In this document: positions 29,363 through 43,400 of the stretch, piece after piece
Layout of the letters: each line of letters opens with the position of its first letter
Numbering within the stretch: the stretch's first letter is position 1
Source of the DNA: Symbiodinium natans
Lineage: Eukaryota; Sar; Dinophyceae; Suessiales; Symbiodiniaceae
DNA length: 64,000 nucleotides
Assembly: GCA_905221605.1 (NCBI GenBank)
Contig: CAJNDS010002187.1
Location: 359,501-423,500, forward strand
Reading direction: 5' to 3'
The notes under the pieces: generated by a model
Seen by the model: the letters and a program-made list of their open reading frames with translations, nothing else
Databases searched by the model: none
Told to the model about the DNA's origin: nothing
Made by a program: the position numbers and the translations under genes

Positions 29363-30658
29363 ATCTTCCAAAATCCTCCCAAAATCTTCGATGAGCCTTG
29401 AATTGCCTATGAGTTGGCGCAGCCGGGATGAGCATGGGTTCTGGCCGCTCCTGGCCTTTATTGTAAAAGCACGGGGGCTCGACACCCTAAACCCTAAACC
29501 CTAAACCCTAAACCCTAAACCCTAAACCCTAAACCCTAAACCCTAAACCCTAAACCCTAAACCCTAAACCCTAAACCCTAAACCCTAAACCCTAAACCCT
29601 AAGACCTAAACCCTAAACCCTAAACCCTAAGACCTAAGACCTAAAACCCTAAACCCTAGCGTGAGCTTGGGGTTTCATCCTCGGGCAGGCATGATTAATC
29701 GAGGCACACTCTTTCTATCTGTACCTTGTCGCTCTTGTAGCTTGTTTTGGGCCGCCAGCGAAGGTGTCAACAGAACACCAAACCTACTGCCTCTGATGTC
29801 GCCCTAGCCCATGAAACCCTAAACATATACATCCACAATATGTTGCTAAAGCAGAAAGCAAACAAAACAACAAGAATAGCTATCCAAATGCACGTAAAAT
29901 CTCTCTCTCCGCCCCCTCCCACTACCGCCCCCGAAGGTGGCCGCTACCACCGGAAGCCTCAAAAATTGGAGGCGAGGGTTGAGGTTGCCAGCTTACACCC
30001 CAGACCCTAAACCCTAAACCCTATAAACCCTACAAACCCTATAATCCCTACAAACTCCAAAAACCCTTAAAACCCTACCCCGAACCCCTAAACCCCTAAA
30101 CCCTAAACCCTAAGCCCTACACCCTACACCCTAAACCCTAAACCTGTTCGGCTTCCTTGCACAAGAGGGGGGGTGGGGGGGGTGAGGTGGGCCTGGGGCT
30201 TGCGATTGCGTGTTTAGGGTTTACCGTCTAGGCTTTCGGATTTAGGGTTTAGGGAGGTTTAGGGTTTAGGGCTTAGTTTAGGGTTTAGGGTTCAGGGTTC
30301 AGGGTTTAGGGTTTAGGGTTTAGGGTTTAGGGTTTAGGGTTTGTCGTGGTGTTTTGTTGCGGGTTCATTTGGTGGTTTGTTGGGGCTTTGGATAGCTTTG
30401 GATTGCACAGCCCCTCATACTTGCAACTGCAACATTCTTTTGCCTACAGCTTGTAGAACTGGGCACTTCTGAACGCGTGTGCATCGCAGAGGTAATCTCA
30501 GCAACGGGCGTTGAGAGGCTTGCTTTACATTTCAGGGTTAGGGCATCCCACCCTTATAGTCGCAGTCGTGGGGTTTTTTTCAGATACATCCGGGGGGGGG
30601 GGGGGGGGCGCAAATCACAAACTACCAAATGTGGTAGTTATCACCTAAGTACCCTAAC

Positions 30659-30757
30659 TCCTAGGTAGGATTCGGGGGACCCTTAAACGGGAGCCCTTCT
30701 GAACCCTCTTTTGGCTCTCTTAAACAGGGACCTTATTGAGAGGGTCTATATCCCTAA
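30659..30757. repeat. Dispersed repeat family 1, copy b
   Basis: About 85-90% similar by eye to 24588-24690 in the same orientation. Confidence 0.85.
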
Positions 30758-30889
30758 CCCTAGATGCAAGCAGCGGAGGTTCGAGGGTGTGGCATTTTCG
30801 GTTCGGCCCTTCATTTTTTTTCGTTTCTGAGCCGTCGAGTTTTTCACTGGAGGGATGCTCAATTGGAGGTGCAAAAGCAGCTACAATTG

Positions 30890-30995
30890 TACTATATCCC
30901 CTTTGGGATTTATATGTTTTTAAGTTTTTGTTTGTATAAAACCCAAGAGGATATTAAAGATAATATTTTTATTAAGGTTCTAAGGGGAGTATAGT
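30890..30995 (+). repeat. AT-rich dispersed repeat (family 3), copy a
   Basis: TATCCCCTTTGGGATT ... AAGCCCAAGAGGAT-like core ... TTTTTATTAAGGTTCTAAGG ending GGGAGTATAGT. The same sequence recurs at 63467-63570 with about 85% identity by eye. Confidence 0.85.
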
Positions 30996-31359
30996 GTAGC
31001 TGTGGCAAAAGCTCAGGTGCTTAGAGTTGTCACTGGCTACACCCTTTGCTGGGATACTTTCCGCCTATCCTACAAGTGCGTGTCGTGGCGGTCTGCTCCG
31101 GCCCCGTTTCTTCTTCTCGCCGCCTCGTTTTTGGGAAATCCGACCCCAGCCTGGGACTCCTGAACCTGTAGCCGGTGCCTCCAACATCACGTATTGGGGG
31201 GCAGAAGGGGTACCGGGGGGGGGACGGGGAGGGCGGGCGCCTGGCTTGAGGGTTTAAGATCCTGAGCCTCCCCAATTATCTAACCTTTATGAAGCCATAA
31301 ACATTTAAGTTTCTATAGGCCCCCCAAACCTACCCCAGCAAAGGGCACCTGCCTGTGAG

Positions 31360-31413
31360 GATGACTACGTTGTCCTCAAGAAGAATGTGCTGGGCTCCGG
31401 CTACAACGGGCAG
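31360..31413 (+). CDS. CDPK exon 1 seen: glycine-rich loop
   Basis: DDYVVLKKNVLGSGYNGQ, acceptor GTGAG|GATGAC, GC donor GCGAGG. Earlier exons are not identified. Confidence 0.85.
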
Positions 31414-34400
31414 GCGAGGGGCCGGACTGTAGACCTCTTCCGCAACTGGTATTCTGAACCCTGGAAGCCCTAAGCCCCAAGCCCTAAAACCTAAACCCTA
31501 AACCCTAAACCCCAAACCCTAAACCCTAAACCCTAAACCCTAAGCCCTAAACCCTAAGCCCTAAACCCTAAACCCTAAACCCTAAGCCCATCGTGAACCT
31601 CACGGGTTGTGCTTTCAGATGGGGTTTTGAAGCCACTTCCTGGACAGGCCTCAGGGTTTGGTTCTCGGAACCTCATGGTTCAGGTCCTGAACCATCCCAA
31701 TACCTTGGGATGCTCCCCCTTATACTGACTTAATAGGGATTAGGTAGGGTTTAGGGTTTAGGGTTTAGGGTTTAGGGTTTAGGGTTTGGGGTTAGGGATG
31801 TTAGGGATGATAGTGGAGGGTACTATAATCCCTATGCAGGACTGCTAGCAGCAGGGGTAACATCGCGAACCATACCCATACCCTTGCCTCAGGTCTACGA
31901 AGCCCGTGGAAAGACGGGCGGTGGCACGTTCTGGGCCCCAGCATCCGCTGTGAGGGCATCGGGTTCGAATGTAAACTAGGGGGTTTAGGGTTTAGGGTTC
32001 AGGAGTATTTTACTAATAGTATCCCCTTATGGCCCCTCTCAAATTATACTGTAATAACCCCTCAAAGCCCGATTCTATTTCTTAAAGAGGCCCCTATATT
32101 CGGGTTTACGATTTTCCTGGGAAGCTAAAAACCCCGAAATTTCTAAACCCAACTTCTCCTCATGGGGGGGGGGCGGGGGGGCAAAAAAAGCCGCATCGTG
32201 AAGCGGAAATCCGCCGGAGCCAATGGGATTTGGAGCCCGGAAACTGCGCCGCATTTGCGCGTGTCGCGTTTTCTGGCTTCTGGCGCCTAAGCCCTGAACC
32301 CTAAACCCTAGACGCTAAACGCTAAACGGGAGCCCTGAACCCTAAACCCTAAACCCTAAACCCTCAACCCTAAAGCCTGGAAGCCGAAACTCGCAACGGC
32401 AAGGCAACAGCGTCAGCCCCCGACCCCCCCCCCCCCCCTTCCCCTCTTGGACATTGCGGTTTAAGGTTTAGGGTTTAGGGTTTAGGGTTTAGAGTTATCG
32501 AGACAAAATGCTGTAAACTCCTTTACTGGAGGAGGCACCCCGAAGCCCTAAACCCCTAGACTCCCAAACCCCTACACCCCTCAACGACCATAAGCCCTAA
32601 GCCCTAAACCAGCCCCAAACCTACTTTGTCAACCCCCATCCCTAAACCCTAAACCCTAATCCACCCTCGATTTGGGAAACCCCCATAACTTTAAAAAGAC
32701 CAGGGCACCTTTCCTCGAATGTAATTGCGGGCATTCCGCAGGGCAGGAGCCCCCAAGCGCTGAACGCGAGACAGGGTTTGGGGTTTAGGGTTTGGGGTTT
32801 AGGGTTTAGGGTTAGGGTTACGGGGTTTAATTAGGGTTCTGAGGGTGCAGGGTTTGAGGTTCAGGCTGTTAAGCCCTAAACCGGCATAAACCTTACACCC
32901 TGAACCCTAACCCTAAACCGAAAGCTCCCTCAAGGCGCATGCTCCCCTAAAGCAAGCCTCAGCCCTGAGTTGGCCCTAAGAAATGCCCTCAACCCCTCTC
33001 AGGCCGCTTAGAAGAACCCCAAGCTGCCTTCGGGTTTAGGGTTTCGGGGTTTAGGGGCTTAGGGGTTAGGGGTTTAGGGTTTAGGCTTTGGGGGTTAGGA
33101 GTTAGGGGTGTAGGAATTAGGGTCATCCTCTTCTTGGCTCCAAGTCCCCCCAATGCGTCCAAGGTTCGCCGTAAAGGGCTTCAAGCTCGTCGGAGTACCC
33201 AAAGACAAGCGCGTCCGGGCCTTCAGCCGGGAATGGTGTAGGGTTTTCCCCAAAACCCCAAAACCCCGAGCCCTAAACCCGAAACCCTATGAAGCCTACA
33301 AGCCCTCTTGAATCCTCGAAACCTCATCCCAGAAGCCCATTCTTTCCCTATTCAGCCTTAGCCCTAAGCCCTAAGCCCTAAGCCCTATGAAGCCCGAAGC
33401 CTCTTCCTTGACAGCTCTGATGTTGACGAGTTGACGGGTTGCTGCCGATCAAACCCACCCCCCAAAGTCTGAACTCCCCCAGAGCCCCGGAAACCTCGAG
33501 ACACCACCCCTGAAACTCCCTAAGCCCCGAAGCCTTCTTCGGGGCTTTTTCGGCCCCACCCCCCCCCCCCCCCCGCATGAGGATGAGCTCGAGGCAGAGT
33601 GCGAGATCTTCCTGGCCACCGCACTGGTTTAGGTTTGGGGTTGAGGGTTGAGGGTTTAGGGTTTAGGGACTAGGGACTAGGGGCTAGGGACTAGGGGCTG
33701 GGGAGTTTGTGTCTAGGGATTGGGTTTGTGGACTAGGGGGCTGAGAAGTTCTCGTGTTTCGATTGTGGTTAGGGGGTGAGGGGTTCGGGATTTTTTCCTG
33801 TTTCGCTTGGGGAATTGGGGAAGGGGTTCAGGAGGGAGGTCCACACTGAGGCCCCGGACCCTTGACCCCGGTTTTTTTCTAGCGTTTGGGGTTAGGGACC
33901 AGACACCAAAACAATCCCTAAACCCTAAGCCCAAACCCCAAACCCCAAACCCCAAACCCTAAACCCTAAACCCTAAACCCTAAACCCTAAACCCTAAACC
34001 CAAAACCCTAAACCCTAAACCCTAAACCCTGAACCCTGAACCCTGAACCCTGAACCCTGAACCCTGAACCCTAAACCCTAAACCCTAAACCCTAAACCCA
34101 AACCCTAGAACCCCAAATCCCAAACACATCGTCTTCTCACGGATCAGAGGGGGCGGACAGGGGGACTGTGCTGCCAATGCATCGTGGAGGCGGTCGGTAT
34201 TGAGGCTTCCTCGAGCCTGTTAGGGTTTAGGGTTTAGGGTTTAGGGTTCAGGGTTCAGGGTTCAGGGTTCAGGGTTTAGGGTAATTAAGTCCGTAAGATC
34301 CTCACGCCAACACCCAGTCATCCCTGCGCCCCTTGCCCCTCACCCCCTCGGCCCTGCACCGCCGAGGCCATGGACCATCCGCACGACGGGGGGCCTAGCC

Positions 34401-37400
34401 TCCGTTTGAGGAGTCTGCGTTGCCACAGATGGCTAACCCTAAACCCTAAACCCTGAACCCTGAACCCTAAACCCTGAACCCTGAACCCTAAACCCTAAAC
34501 CCTAAACCCTAAACCCTAAACCCTAAACCCTAAACCCCTAAACCCTAAACCCCTAAACCCTAAACCCTGATTAGGGGAACGGTTGTGGAAACTTTGTTGG
34601 CTTGTTGGCTTCGGGAGGGGTTTAGTGTAAGGCTCAGGGCTTTGCGGTTTATGTTTGGGCCTGAGGGTAGCTTGGGGGAAGTACTTCAGGGGGCCGCTGA
34701 TGCGGATTTCCCTTGCCCTGCCTTAGCCTTATAAGGTTTCAGCGCGAGAGGCTTTCAGTGCACTGCTGTGTGCAGCCAGTCGAGCTCAGCGACTAGACCC
34801 GCACCCAAATTTCTTTTTCTCGCGGGGGTGAGGGGGTCTGGGTGATCTACGGTGTTGTCTGTTTTTCGGTATCCCTTTGTGTGCTGGATCAGCATGCAGC
34901 TTGCTTTCTTTGTTGGAGTTACCTTCTTGCACCATGAATGCTTGTCACCCGAGAGCCCTAAACCCCACAAAAGCTCCACAAGACCCTTGGAAACCCTCAA
35001 ACACCCCATACCCCAAAAATATTTAACCCCGTCCCCCAACCCCAAGGCCTCTGCAATCTGTTCCGAGCGTGTGGTCTTTCAAACTTCCTGTATGGAGGGG
35101 AGATCTCATGTAATGGCCCTTACTTTGTTGCATGTTATAAAGTGTGTTGAGGATACCACTAAGGCTTACCCAGTCACTAAGGCCTGAAGCTCAGCCCCCT
35201 CTTGCGCGTCCGGATGTCTTGTGGACCATCACCCAGGTCGCGAGACTTGTGGATGTCTACGAGTCGGAGGACCAGCCAACCCTAGGCCCTAAGCCCTGAA
35301 TGCAAGACCCCTGTGTGGCAGTTCGGGGTTTAGGGGCTTAGGGCTTCTTTGCTTGGAGAAGCTTGCGAGATGTATGACTTTGTAGCGGTCTAGGAGAGGA
35401 TCTTGGACGGAAGAACGGACTCTGCGCGATTCGGATCAGGACCAGCTCGCTCTCGTTATGGAGTGCATGTGCCGCCGACGAAGTTATCAACGAGAACAGC
35501 TAACCTACCCCGAGCGCTTAACCCTGAACCCCAAACCTTTAAACCCTAAACCCTAAGCCCTAAACCCTAAATCCCCAAGACTCAAGCGCAGCGCCTCCCC
35601 CCCCCCCCCGCCCCTTTGCGTCGTGTGCTAGCGCCGCTAGGCCCAGAGCCACACCCACAGCCGCCCCCCAACCATACAATGCAAAGTAACCACCCGTCTG
35701 AAGTTGGCGTTGAGGGGTTTAGGGTTTAGGGTTTAGGGTTTCGGGTTCAAGGGGTTGAGGGTTTAGCATGTTCTTTGCGGGGAGATTGGCGGGGGTCGGT
35801 CGGGGCCCGCATGGATGGCTTCCTTCTAAAGAACCCTAAACCCTAAAACCCTGAACCCTAAACCTCAATCCTAAATCCCATAAACCCTAAACCCTAAACC
35901 CTAAACCCTAACTAAACCTAAACCCTGGTCGGTTCCCCCGGCGCTTGGGATGGCCCTTCATCTTCGTGCCATCGGAGGTTTCAGGGCTCAGGGCCTCGGG
36001 AAATGCCTGCGCGGCGGCGTGCAACGGTCGCGCACTGCTTTTCCTTTCACCCCAAAACACAATTAGGGCAGCTGGGACCCCAAACACTGATCCCTGACGC
36101 TCAAGCTTGACCCTTGAACGGTGCACCCCAAACCCCAAACCCCAAACCAAACCCCAAACCCCAAAGCCTAAACTCGAAAAGCTAAACCCAAACCCCTATA
36201 CCCAGAAACTTACCTGCCCCAGCAAAAACTCTGCCGCCACCGAAAAGGCCAGAACCCCTCAGCCCTGAGACCCACAAAGCCTACCTTTCTTTTGTGGGAA
36301 TCTTACAAGAAAGTCATGATAAGGAACCCCGAAAGAGGTTGGGTTTAGGGTTTAGTTTGTTTCTTGTGGCGGTGCTGAGGCTCCATTCAGGGTTCATGTT
36401 TTGGAGATGGCTTCGGTTTCGGGAAGGTCGGTGGTCGGAGTGGGCTTCATAAACGTCTAGTGGCGGGCACAGGATTCGGGGCAAAAGGCTCTGGAAATAC
36501 TGTAGCAACCGCTGCCCAAGCACTGGATTTGCATATGGCCAGCTCTCGAAATTAGGGTCACCTTTTGGGTTCCCTAGAGAAGACGGGCCGCCTTGTAATA
36601 AGGACCCCACAAGAAACCATAATACCTAGAGCAAACATCCTTTGACAGGTCCGGCGGCGAGCTCTTCGCCCGCGTGCAAAAGTACCACCGACGACGTTTT
36701 CCAAACACTCTCACACCCTGAGCCTCCAAGACAAAAGCCCGGAGCCCCAAGACCTGAAGGCGAAATCCTTGCGAAACCCTTGCAAACCCTAAACCCTAAA
36801 CCCTAAACCCTAAACCCTAAACCCTAAACCCTAAACCCTAAACCCTAAACCCTGAACCCTGAACCCTGAACCCTGAACCCTGAACCCTGAACCCTGAACC
36901 CTGAACCCTGAACCCTGAACCCTGAACCCTGAACCCTAAACCCCAGCCCCAGAGCAGAAATCAGCCCTAAAGGCGAATGTCGAATGCCCGAAAGCCCTGC
37001 AAACCAAGCCTTAGCCACAACCGGCCAGGCACCAAAGACAAATACCCTCCTAAGCCCTAAGCCCTAAGCCCTAAACCCTAAACACGAAACCCTAAGCCCC
37101 CAAGCCCCTAAACGCCCTAAAACCCCTAAACAGCCTCAAACCAGAGTGCTGCAGACACCACCCCTCCCCTCCCCCGCCCCTCGAGCCGAAATCCCCAACC
37201 AACCCGGAGCCCTAAACCCCCCAAACTCCTAAGCCTACAAGACCCAAAGGTTTAAGAGTCTCATATCCTCGCCCTGCAACCCCCTAAACCCTAAAGAACG
37301 AAACCCCTCCCAAACCCTAAAGCCCTAAAACCCTAAACCCCGCTAAGCCCCCAAACCCCGAAGCCCTCCCTAACCCCTAAACCCTAAACCCTAAACCCTA

Positions 37401-40400
37401 AACCCTAAACCCTAAACCCTAAACCCTAAACCCTAAACCCTAAACCCTGAAGTTCGAAAGTGGCAGGCTGAAGCGTTTCACCGAGCAGGCAGCAGCGGAC
37501 GCAGCGAGGAGCCAAGGAGATGAGTTTCGGACTTGAGGGTTTTCAGGATAGGGCTTTCGGGCTGAGATGGGTTTAGGGTTTAGGGTTTAGGGTTTAGGGT
37601 TTAGGGTTTAGGGTTTAGGGTTTAGGGTTTAGGGTTTAGGGCTGAGGGTTTAGGTTTAAGGCTTAGGGTTTCTTGACTTTGGGTCAGGCTCAGGCTGAAA
37701 CTCCTGTGTTCGGAAGCGCCAAATTTACGGCCGCGGATGCGAGCTTGAACCAAGCTTCATGGCAAAGTATACCAACGAGAGCCGGAGAGCCCGCAACCTA
37801 CAGTACGCCCTCAATGGATGTTTCGCAACCTACGTACCCCCCCCCCCCCCCCCAAAATAGTGCTGTCCTGACATAGGAAGCCCCCCCCCCCCCCCAGAGC
37901 CGAAACCCTGAACCCAAAACCACCCTCAAAACGCAACCCTGAACGCTGCACCGAGGATATTGTTGTTGTTGCAAGTGTTGGTGGAAGTGTTGAGGGTTTG
38001 GCATTGGGGGGGGGGGAAGGGTGATTTAAATTATGGCCTTATAGGGTCTCATGATAGTATGTTTATCACTTCTAATCTAGAACAATGTCCCATAAGTTAG
38101 TTCACCTCCCCCTCCCCCCCGTATCATAGGGGATCCGAAGTATGGGCCCTTTGTTTGGGTCCCCTGTTATACAACCCTTGTATACGCTATACATAGTAAG
38201 GGCCCATGCGTCGGATCCCTTTAAACAAGGGTAAGGGACCACTAAGGGCCCACTTGGGGAGGTTCATGGTGCTTATAAACCAATTATATCTGTACTTATA
38301 ACTGTACTTACCATATTAGGGCACTTAAGGGGCTCATAAGTGCAGTTATAAGTACAGTTGTAATTGGTTAATAAGTACCATGAACCTCCAAGCATGGTTC
38401 CAACCTTAGATAGCAAGATGGGTGCGAGGGGACCTAAACTCTAAGCCCAAAAAACCCTACCCCTCGACTCGAAGCCTGAGCTCCAAACCCCCCGTTTAAG
38501 TTTTCGGATTTCGGGGCCTAAGGATTTGAGAACCCGAGACTGCAACCCCCGAAGCTCCAACCCCCCCCCCCCCCCCCCCCCCCCAGAAACACACCTCGAC
38601 CTCCTGAGTCCCCCCTCAGGCATACCAGATGCTGCTGGCCGTGAACTACATCCACAGTGTCTTGCCTGAGTTTGGAGCCATTACCTTCACTGTCCGACGG
38701 GTTTCTGCCATGTGGTTTCAAGTTATTTGGTTCGGATAGTAACCCTCGACCCTCAACCAACCCCAAACCCTTCACCCTAAAGCCTAGACCTGGGTACGGG
38801 TTCAGAATTTTGTTTAGGGCTCAGGATTTGGCGGGCTGCATCTATAGTTTCTCGGCACTAGTTGTTGTGCTTCTGTCCCTACCTACCCACGAACCTCCCA
38901 GCTATTGGTCAGGGTCTAGCGTCTGCTTTTGCGTGTCATTTTGAGCCATCTTGTCTAAGAAGCCTTAAGCACCAGAAGCATGGTGCGTCACTGGGGCCTT
39001 GTCCCAGCTACTTAGCGAAGTTGTAAACCCTAAACCCTAAACCCTAAACCCTAAACCCTAAACCCTAAACCCTAAACCCTAAACCCTAAACCCTAAACCC
39101 TAAATACTCGAAATTATGTTCTCTTGTGCGAATGTGGCCTTGTCACTATGCCACGGTTGGCGGGTTTTGGGGGTTTATAATTCGAGGGTTTTGGGGTTGA
39201 GGGCTCCTAGTAAGGCGTAGCTGTTGTTCGGCAGAGGGCTTTGAGGGCTTTGAGGGCTTTGAGGGCTTTGAGGGCTTTGAGGGCTTTGAGGGCTTTGAGG
39301 GCTTTGAGGGCTTTGAGGGCTTTGAGGGCTTTCAGGGCTTTCAGGGCTTTCAGGGCTATCAGGGCTTTCAGGGCTTTCAGGGCTGCAGAGTGTCAGTGCC
39401 GGGCCCAAATATCTAAGCCTCAGCTTCCCGACTGGTCTTGCGGGTTCGTCGGAAGCCGTGTGCCATCATGGTGCCATGCCCGCTCTGTGACAAGAAGAAA
39501 GACAACGACAAGGTTCACCGGCTGCACGAAGCTGCTTTTGCGAGAGGCAGCGTTGGCGGCCCCTTTGCAGGGCGCAAGAAACAACCGCGCCCGAGGCCAC
39601 ACAGCTGGTTTCCCGTTGCTGCTTCGTGTCGTTTCCGCCCGGCAGAGACCTACGTTGTTGGGTTGCACTATGCCATGGCCCTTGGAGCCCGGAACTCTCT
39701 AAGCCCTCAACCCCGAACCCTGAACCCTGAAGCCTGAACCCTGAACCCTTAACCCTAAACCCTAAACCTACCTATTCCTCCTTTCTCCCGGGTGCTCACG
39801 CGCTCAGCAACCTGGGCCTATCAGGTATAGGTGTTGTCCATCGAGACATCAAGCCGGGGTCCCGTCTACAGGGTTTAGGGTTTAGGGTTTGGGGTTTAGG
39901 GTTTAGGGTTTAGGGTTGAGGGTTTGGGGTTTAGGGTTGAGGGTATAGGGGTTAGGGTTTATTCATGGTTCAGGCTTCGGGGCTCGGAGCTTCGGGCTTA
40001 GTGGCCTCTTTCGGCAACCCAAGGGCAGTGCAGGGTTGCGAGCTTCGGGTAGAATGATGGGTTAGAAAGGGATTCTATATATATATATACAAACATACAT
40101 ACATATATATATATATATATTTAGGGCTTCAGTAAAGCTTTGGGGGTTCTTGGGCTTTGGGTCTTCAGGTTTTGGGGTTCAGGACGTTCAGGGTTCTCGT
40201 GTTTCGGGCGCAACTCGCCTGGCAGTGGGTATGTGGGACCCGATGGCACCCCAACAGTCCTATCCTAAACCCTAAACCCTAAACCCTAAGCCCTAAACCC
40301 TAAACCCTAAACCCGAAACCCGAAACCCTAAAAGATCGAAAGCCCTTGCAACGCACTTCGCAACTCCAAGCTCTAAAGCTCTGAGCCTTTTGCACCCCTG

Positions 40401-43400
40401 AACCCCTAAACCCCCAAGCCCCTGAAAGTCACAGTGAAAGTCTTCAGTCGCGTCTGTATGAGGTTAGGTCTTGAAGAGGGTTTGGGTGCTTTTGGGGTTC
40501 AGTTCCAGGGTGCATGGCCTACGGGATATTCATAATTCAGGGTTTGGGGTTTAGGACGAACACGCGGCTTATGAAGATTGTAGGGCGAAAAGAGCTTACA
40601 GGGTCCATAGGGTTCAGGAGTTTTGCTTGTTGGGTGTCGGCGCGAACTTGCGAACGCCTGAGAGGAGCACGTAGGCTTTGGGGTTTAGGTGGTTGCTTGG
40701 GATGTTCCCCCTTACACTAACAGTCCTTAATCGGGATTATACTACCCCTATCATAATTCCTATTAGGGACTGTTAGTATAAAGGGGAAAATCCCGAGTGG
40801 TTGCTGTGTTTCGCAGCTTCTATAAAGTTAGTCGAAACAATGTGCTTCAACGCAGGCTTGGCTCTGGAGTACCTTCGTTAACTTTGTGTTAAGTCGTTTT
40901 GTGGAGCTTAGATCCGAGAGCCCTACGAGCCCCCAGAAATCCTAAGCGCTAAGCCCTAAGCCCTAAACCCAACTGAAGCCCAACCTTTTGAGCCCTCTAA
41001 AAACCGCGAGGCCCCCCCAGCTTAGGAGCCTTAAACCCAGCATCAGTGTCTGGAGACTCGTGGGACTGGTTTTAGGGTTTGGGGTTTAGGGTTTGGGGTT
41101 TAGGGTTTAGGTTTACCGCTGAACACCTCCTAAGGCTCGAGAACTTCTTGTATGAGAAGCCTGAGAGCAACTATCTCAAGCTGATCGATTTCGGTCCGGC
41201 GCTCAGCTTCTGGCGATGGGTCGAGGGGGAAACCCTAAACCCTGAACCCTAAACCCTAAACCCTAAACCCTGAACCCTGAACCCTGAATCCTAAACCCCA
41301 AACCCCAAACCCCAAACCCCAAACCCCAAACCCCAAACCCCAAACCCCAAACCCCAAACCCCAAACCCCAAACCCCAAACCCCAAACCCTAAACCCTAAA
41401 CCCTAAACCCAAAACCCAAAACCCTAAACCCTAAACCCACCCTAATTAATCGGGGCTTTTGGATCTCCAAGCTCTGGGGCTGTGGGATGTGACACTCGGC
41501 CGTTCGTTCCGTGCGACTCCTGCCAAACTACAGAGATGGCATTGGCTCCCGCCCCGCGAGCGGGTTTAGGGTTTACGGTTAGGGTTTAGGGTTGAGGGTT
41601 TAGGGTTGAGGGTTGAGGGTTGAGGGTTTAGGGTTTAGGGTTGAGGGCTTAGGGTTTAGGGTTTAGGGTTGAGGGTTTAGGGTTTTGGGTTTAGGGCTTC
41701 GGGAAGCCGCCATCAAGCCCTGGAAGATGCCATGCCACAGCTCACCTTTCGCCTCAGGCCGAAATTCGAGGAGTATACGATAGGGGTATTTCCCAAAATT
41801 AGGGGTACCCCTTTTACACGCGAAAGAGACTAGAATCCCCTTGAAGGGACCCCCAAAAAGGGTACCCCTATTTTCGGAAACCCCCATAAGGGGTCGGAAT
41901 CATGTGAAAAGATGATTCCCTCATGGTCCCTACGTATTTATACAATAGTAACCCCCAAAAAAACCGTATTCTAATTCTTCAGGCCCTAGGTAGGCCTTTG
42001 GGACATGTAGAATTTTCTTATTGAGTGTAAGAGGATCATGATCAGGGTTTTTTCAGAGGGTTTTAAGGGCCATCCAAGTTGCTGCGTACCCCATAGCCCC
42101 AAAAGCCCCAAAAGCCCCAAAAGCCCCAAAAGCCCCAAAAGCCCCAAAAGCCCCAAAAGCCACAAAAGCCCCAAAAGCCCCAAAAGCCCCAAAAGCCCCA
42201 AAAGCCCCAAAAGCCCCCAAAGCCCCAAAAGCCCCAAAAGCCCCAAAAGCCCGCGAACCCCGAAAGCCTACGCAAGGCTTCAGCAAGATTTGGAAGCCTA
42301 ACACGACGATGCGGCTCAGCCTGCGCCCCTGTTTCAAGCCGCTTTAAGGCTGTGTGGGTTTAGGGTTAGGGGTTGTAGGGCTCCTGCTTGCTTTTTGTTG
42401 GGTTTATGGTTCTTGGCTTTTAGGGTCGTTCTTGGGGTTTACGGGTTTAGGGTTCTAGACCTCAGCGAAGTTTTGGGTGGAGCGTTTAGGGGGGATGTGT
42501 GCTCCCCCGGACACGCCCGCAGTTCAGGGTTGAGGGTTGAGGATTTCGGGTTTACGGCTTGACAGTGTCGGGTGTGGAAGGCTTTTAAAGGGGTTTCGGA
42601 GTGGATTTGGGGGGGTTCAGGATTGAAGGTGCCAAGAGAAACACCTTGGCTGACTGAGGGTTCGGGCTGTGATCCCTACCATAGCTCCTCATTTCTTATT
42701 GTGGTTCGTATGCGTGAATATTTTGCTCGTGTTGTATTTGAAACTTTGCTTTCTGTTAAGTTATTCGATGTGCTTACCTCTTAGGAGGGGTGGGGTCGAG
42801 CACTAGAAGCTAGATTGCCAGAGCAAGGATCTATACGGGCATTTCCCAAAACTCGAAAGGGCTACCGTTGTGTCATTCCTCTCATGGTGAACCGACCCCA
42901 TCACAGCAACCATTTCGGGTTTAGGGTTGAGGATTTAGGGTTTAGGGTTCGGGGTTCGGGCTTTAGGGTTTAGGGTTTGGGAAGCCTGGCGTCCTGGAGG
43001 CTGTGGCACCCTTGCCTACGTCGCTCCAGAAGCCGGGCCCTCGGGTGTTGGCTTTAGTTCTAGGGATGTTTTTGGGATTAGGGGATGTTAAGATTAGGGT
43101 TTAGGGTTTAGGGTTTCGGTTTAGGGTTTAGGGTTTAGCGTTTAGGGTTTAGGGTTTGGGGTAAGAGTTCAGTCAGGGTTTAGGGTTCGGTTTAGGGCTG
43201 CCGTACCTCGCACCTCCTTAGACTTGCGAGAAAACTGCCAACCCAAGCTGTAATCTTAAGCCGTACGCCCTAAAGGAAGGAATCCAGCCAAGCCATACTG
43301 AAGACTGAAGGCCAAGACCTCATGTTCGTAGGTTGGGTTTAGGGTTTAGGGTTTAGGGCTTAGGGTTTAGGGTTTAGGGTTTAGGGTTTAGGGTTTAGGG

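Larger units (their letters stand above)
23101..31359. repeat. Telomere-like repeat-dominated region
   Basis: Heptamer arrays at 23102-23240, 24298-24411, 24525-24573, 24940-25115, 25240-25290, 25572-25637, 29483-29660 and 30285-30343 are separated by short unique stretches. It should hold the 5' part of the CDPK gene, or the 3' part of kinase gene A, but I could not identify exons. One stretch at 23245-23330 hints at LKLRNF, but is out of phase with itself. Confidence 0.6.

Noticed and set aside
31940-31985. tRNA B-box-like GGGTTCGAATG
   Set aside because: No A-box or cloverleaf can be drawn around it; it follows CDPK exon 2.
32184-32230. Exon-like IVKRKSAGAN between CDPK exons 2 and 3
   Set aside because: VYEARGKTG (exon 2) already fills this part of the kinase N-lobe.
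39241-39702. ORF of ALRALRALRA repeats
   Set aside because: Translation of a nonamer microsatellite.
42038-42337. ORFs of PKSPKSPKS and GAFGAFGAF
   Set aside because: Both strands of the CCCCAAAAG array are open; simple repeat.
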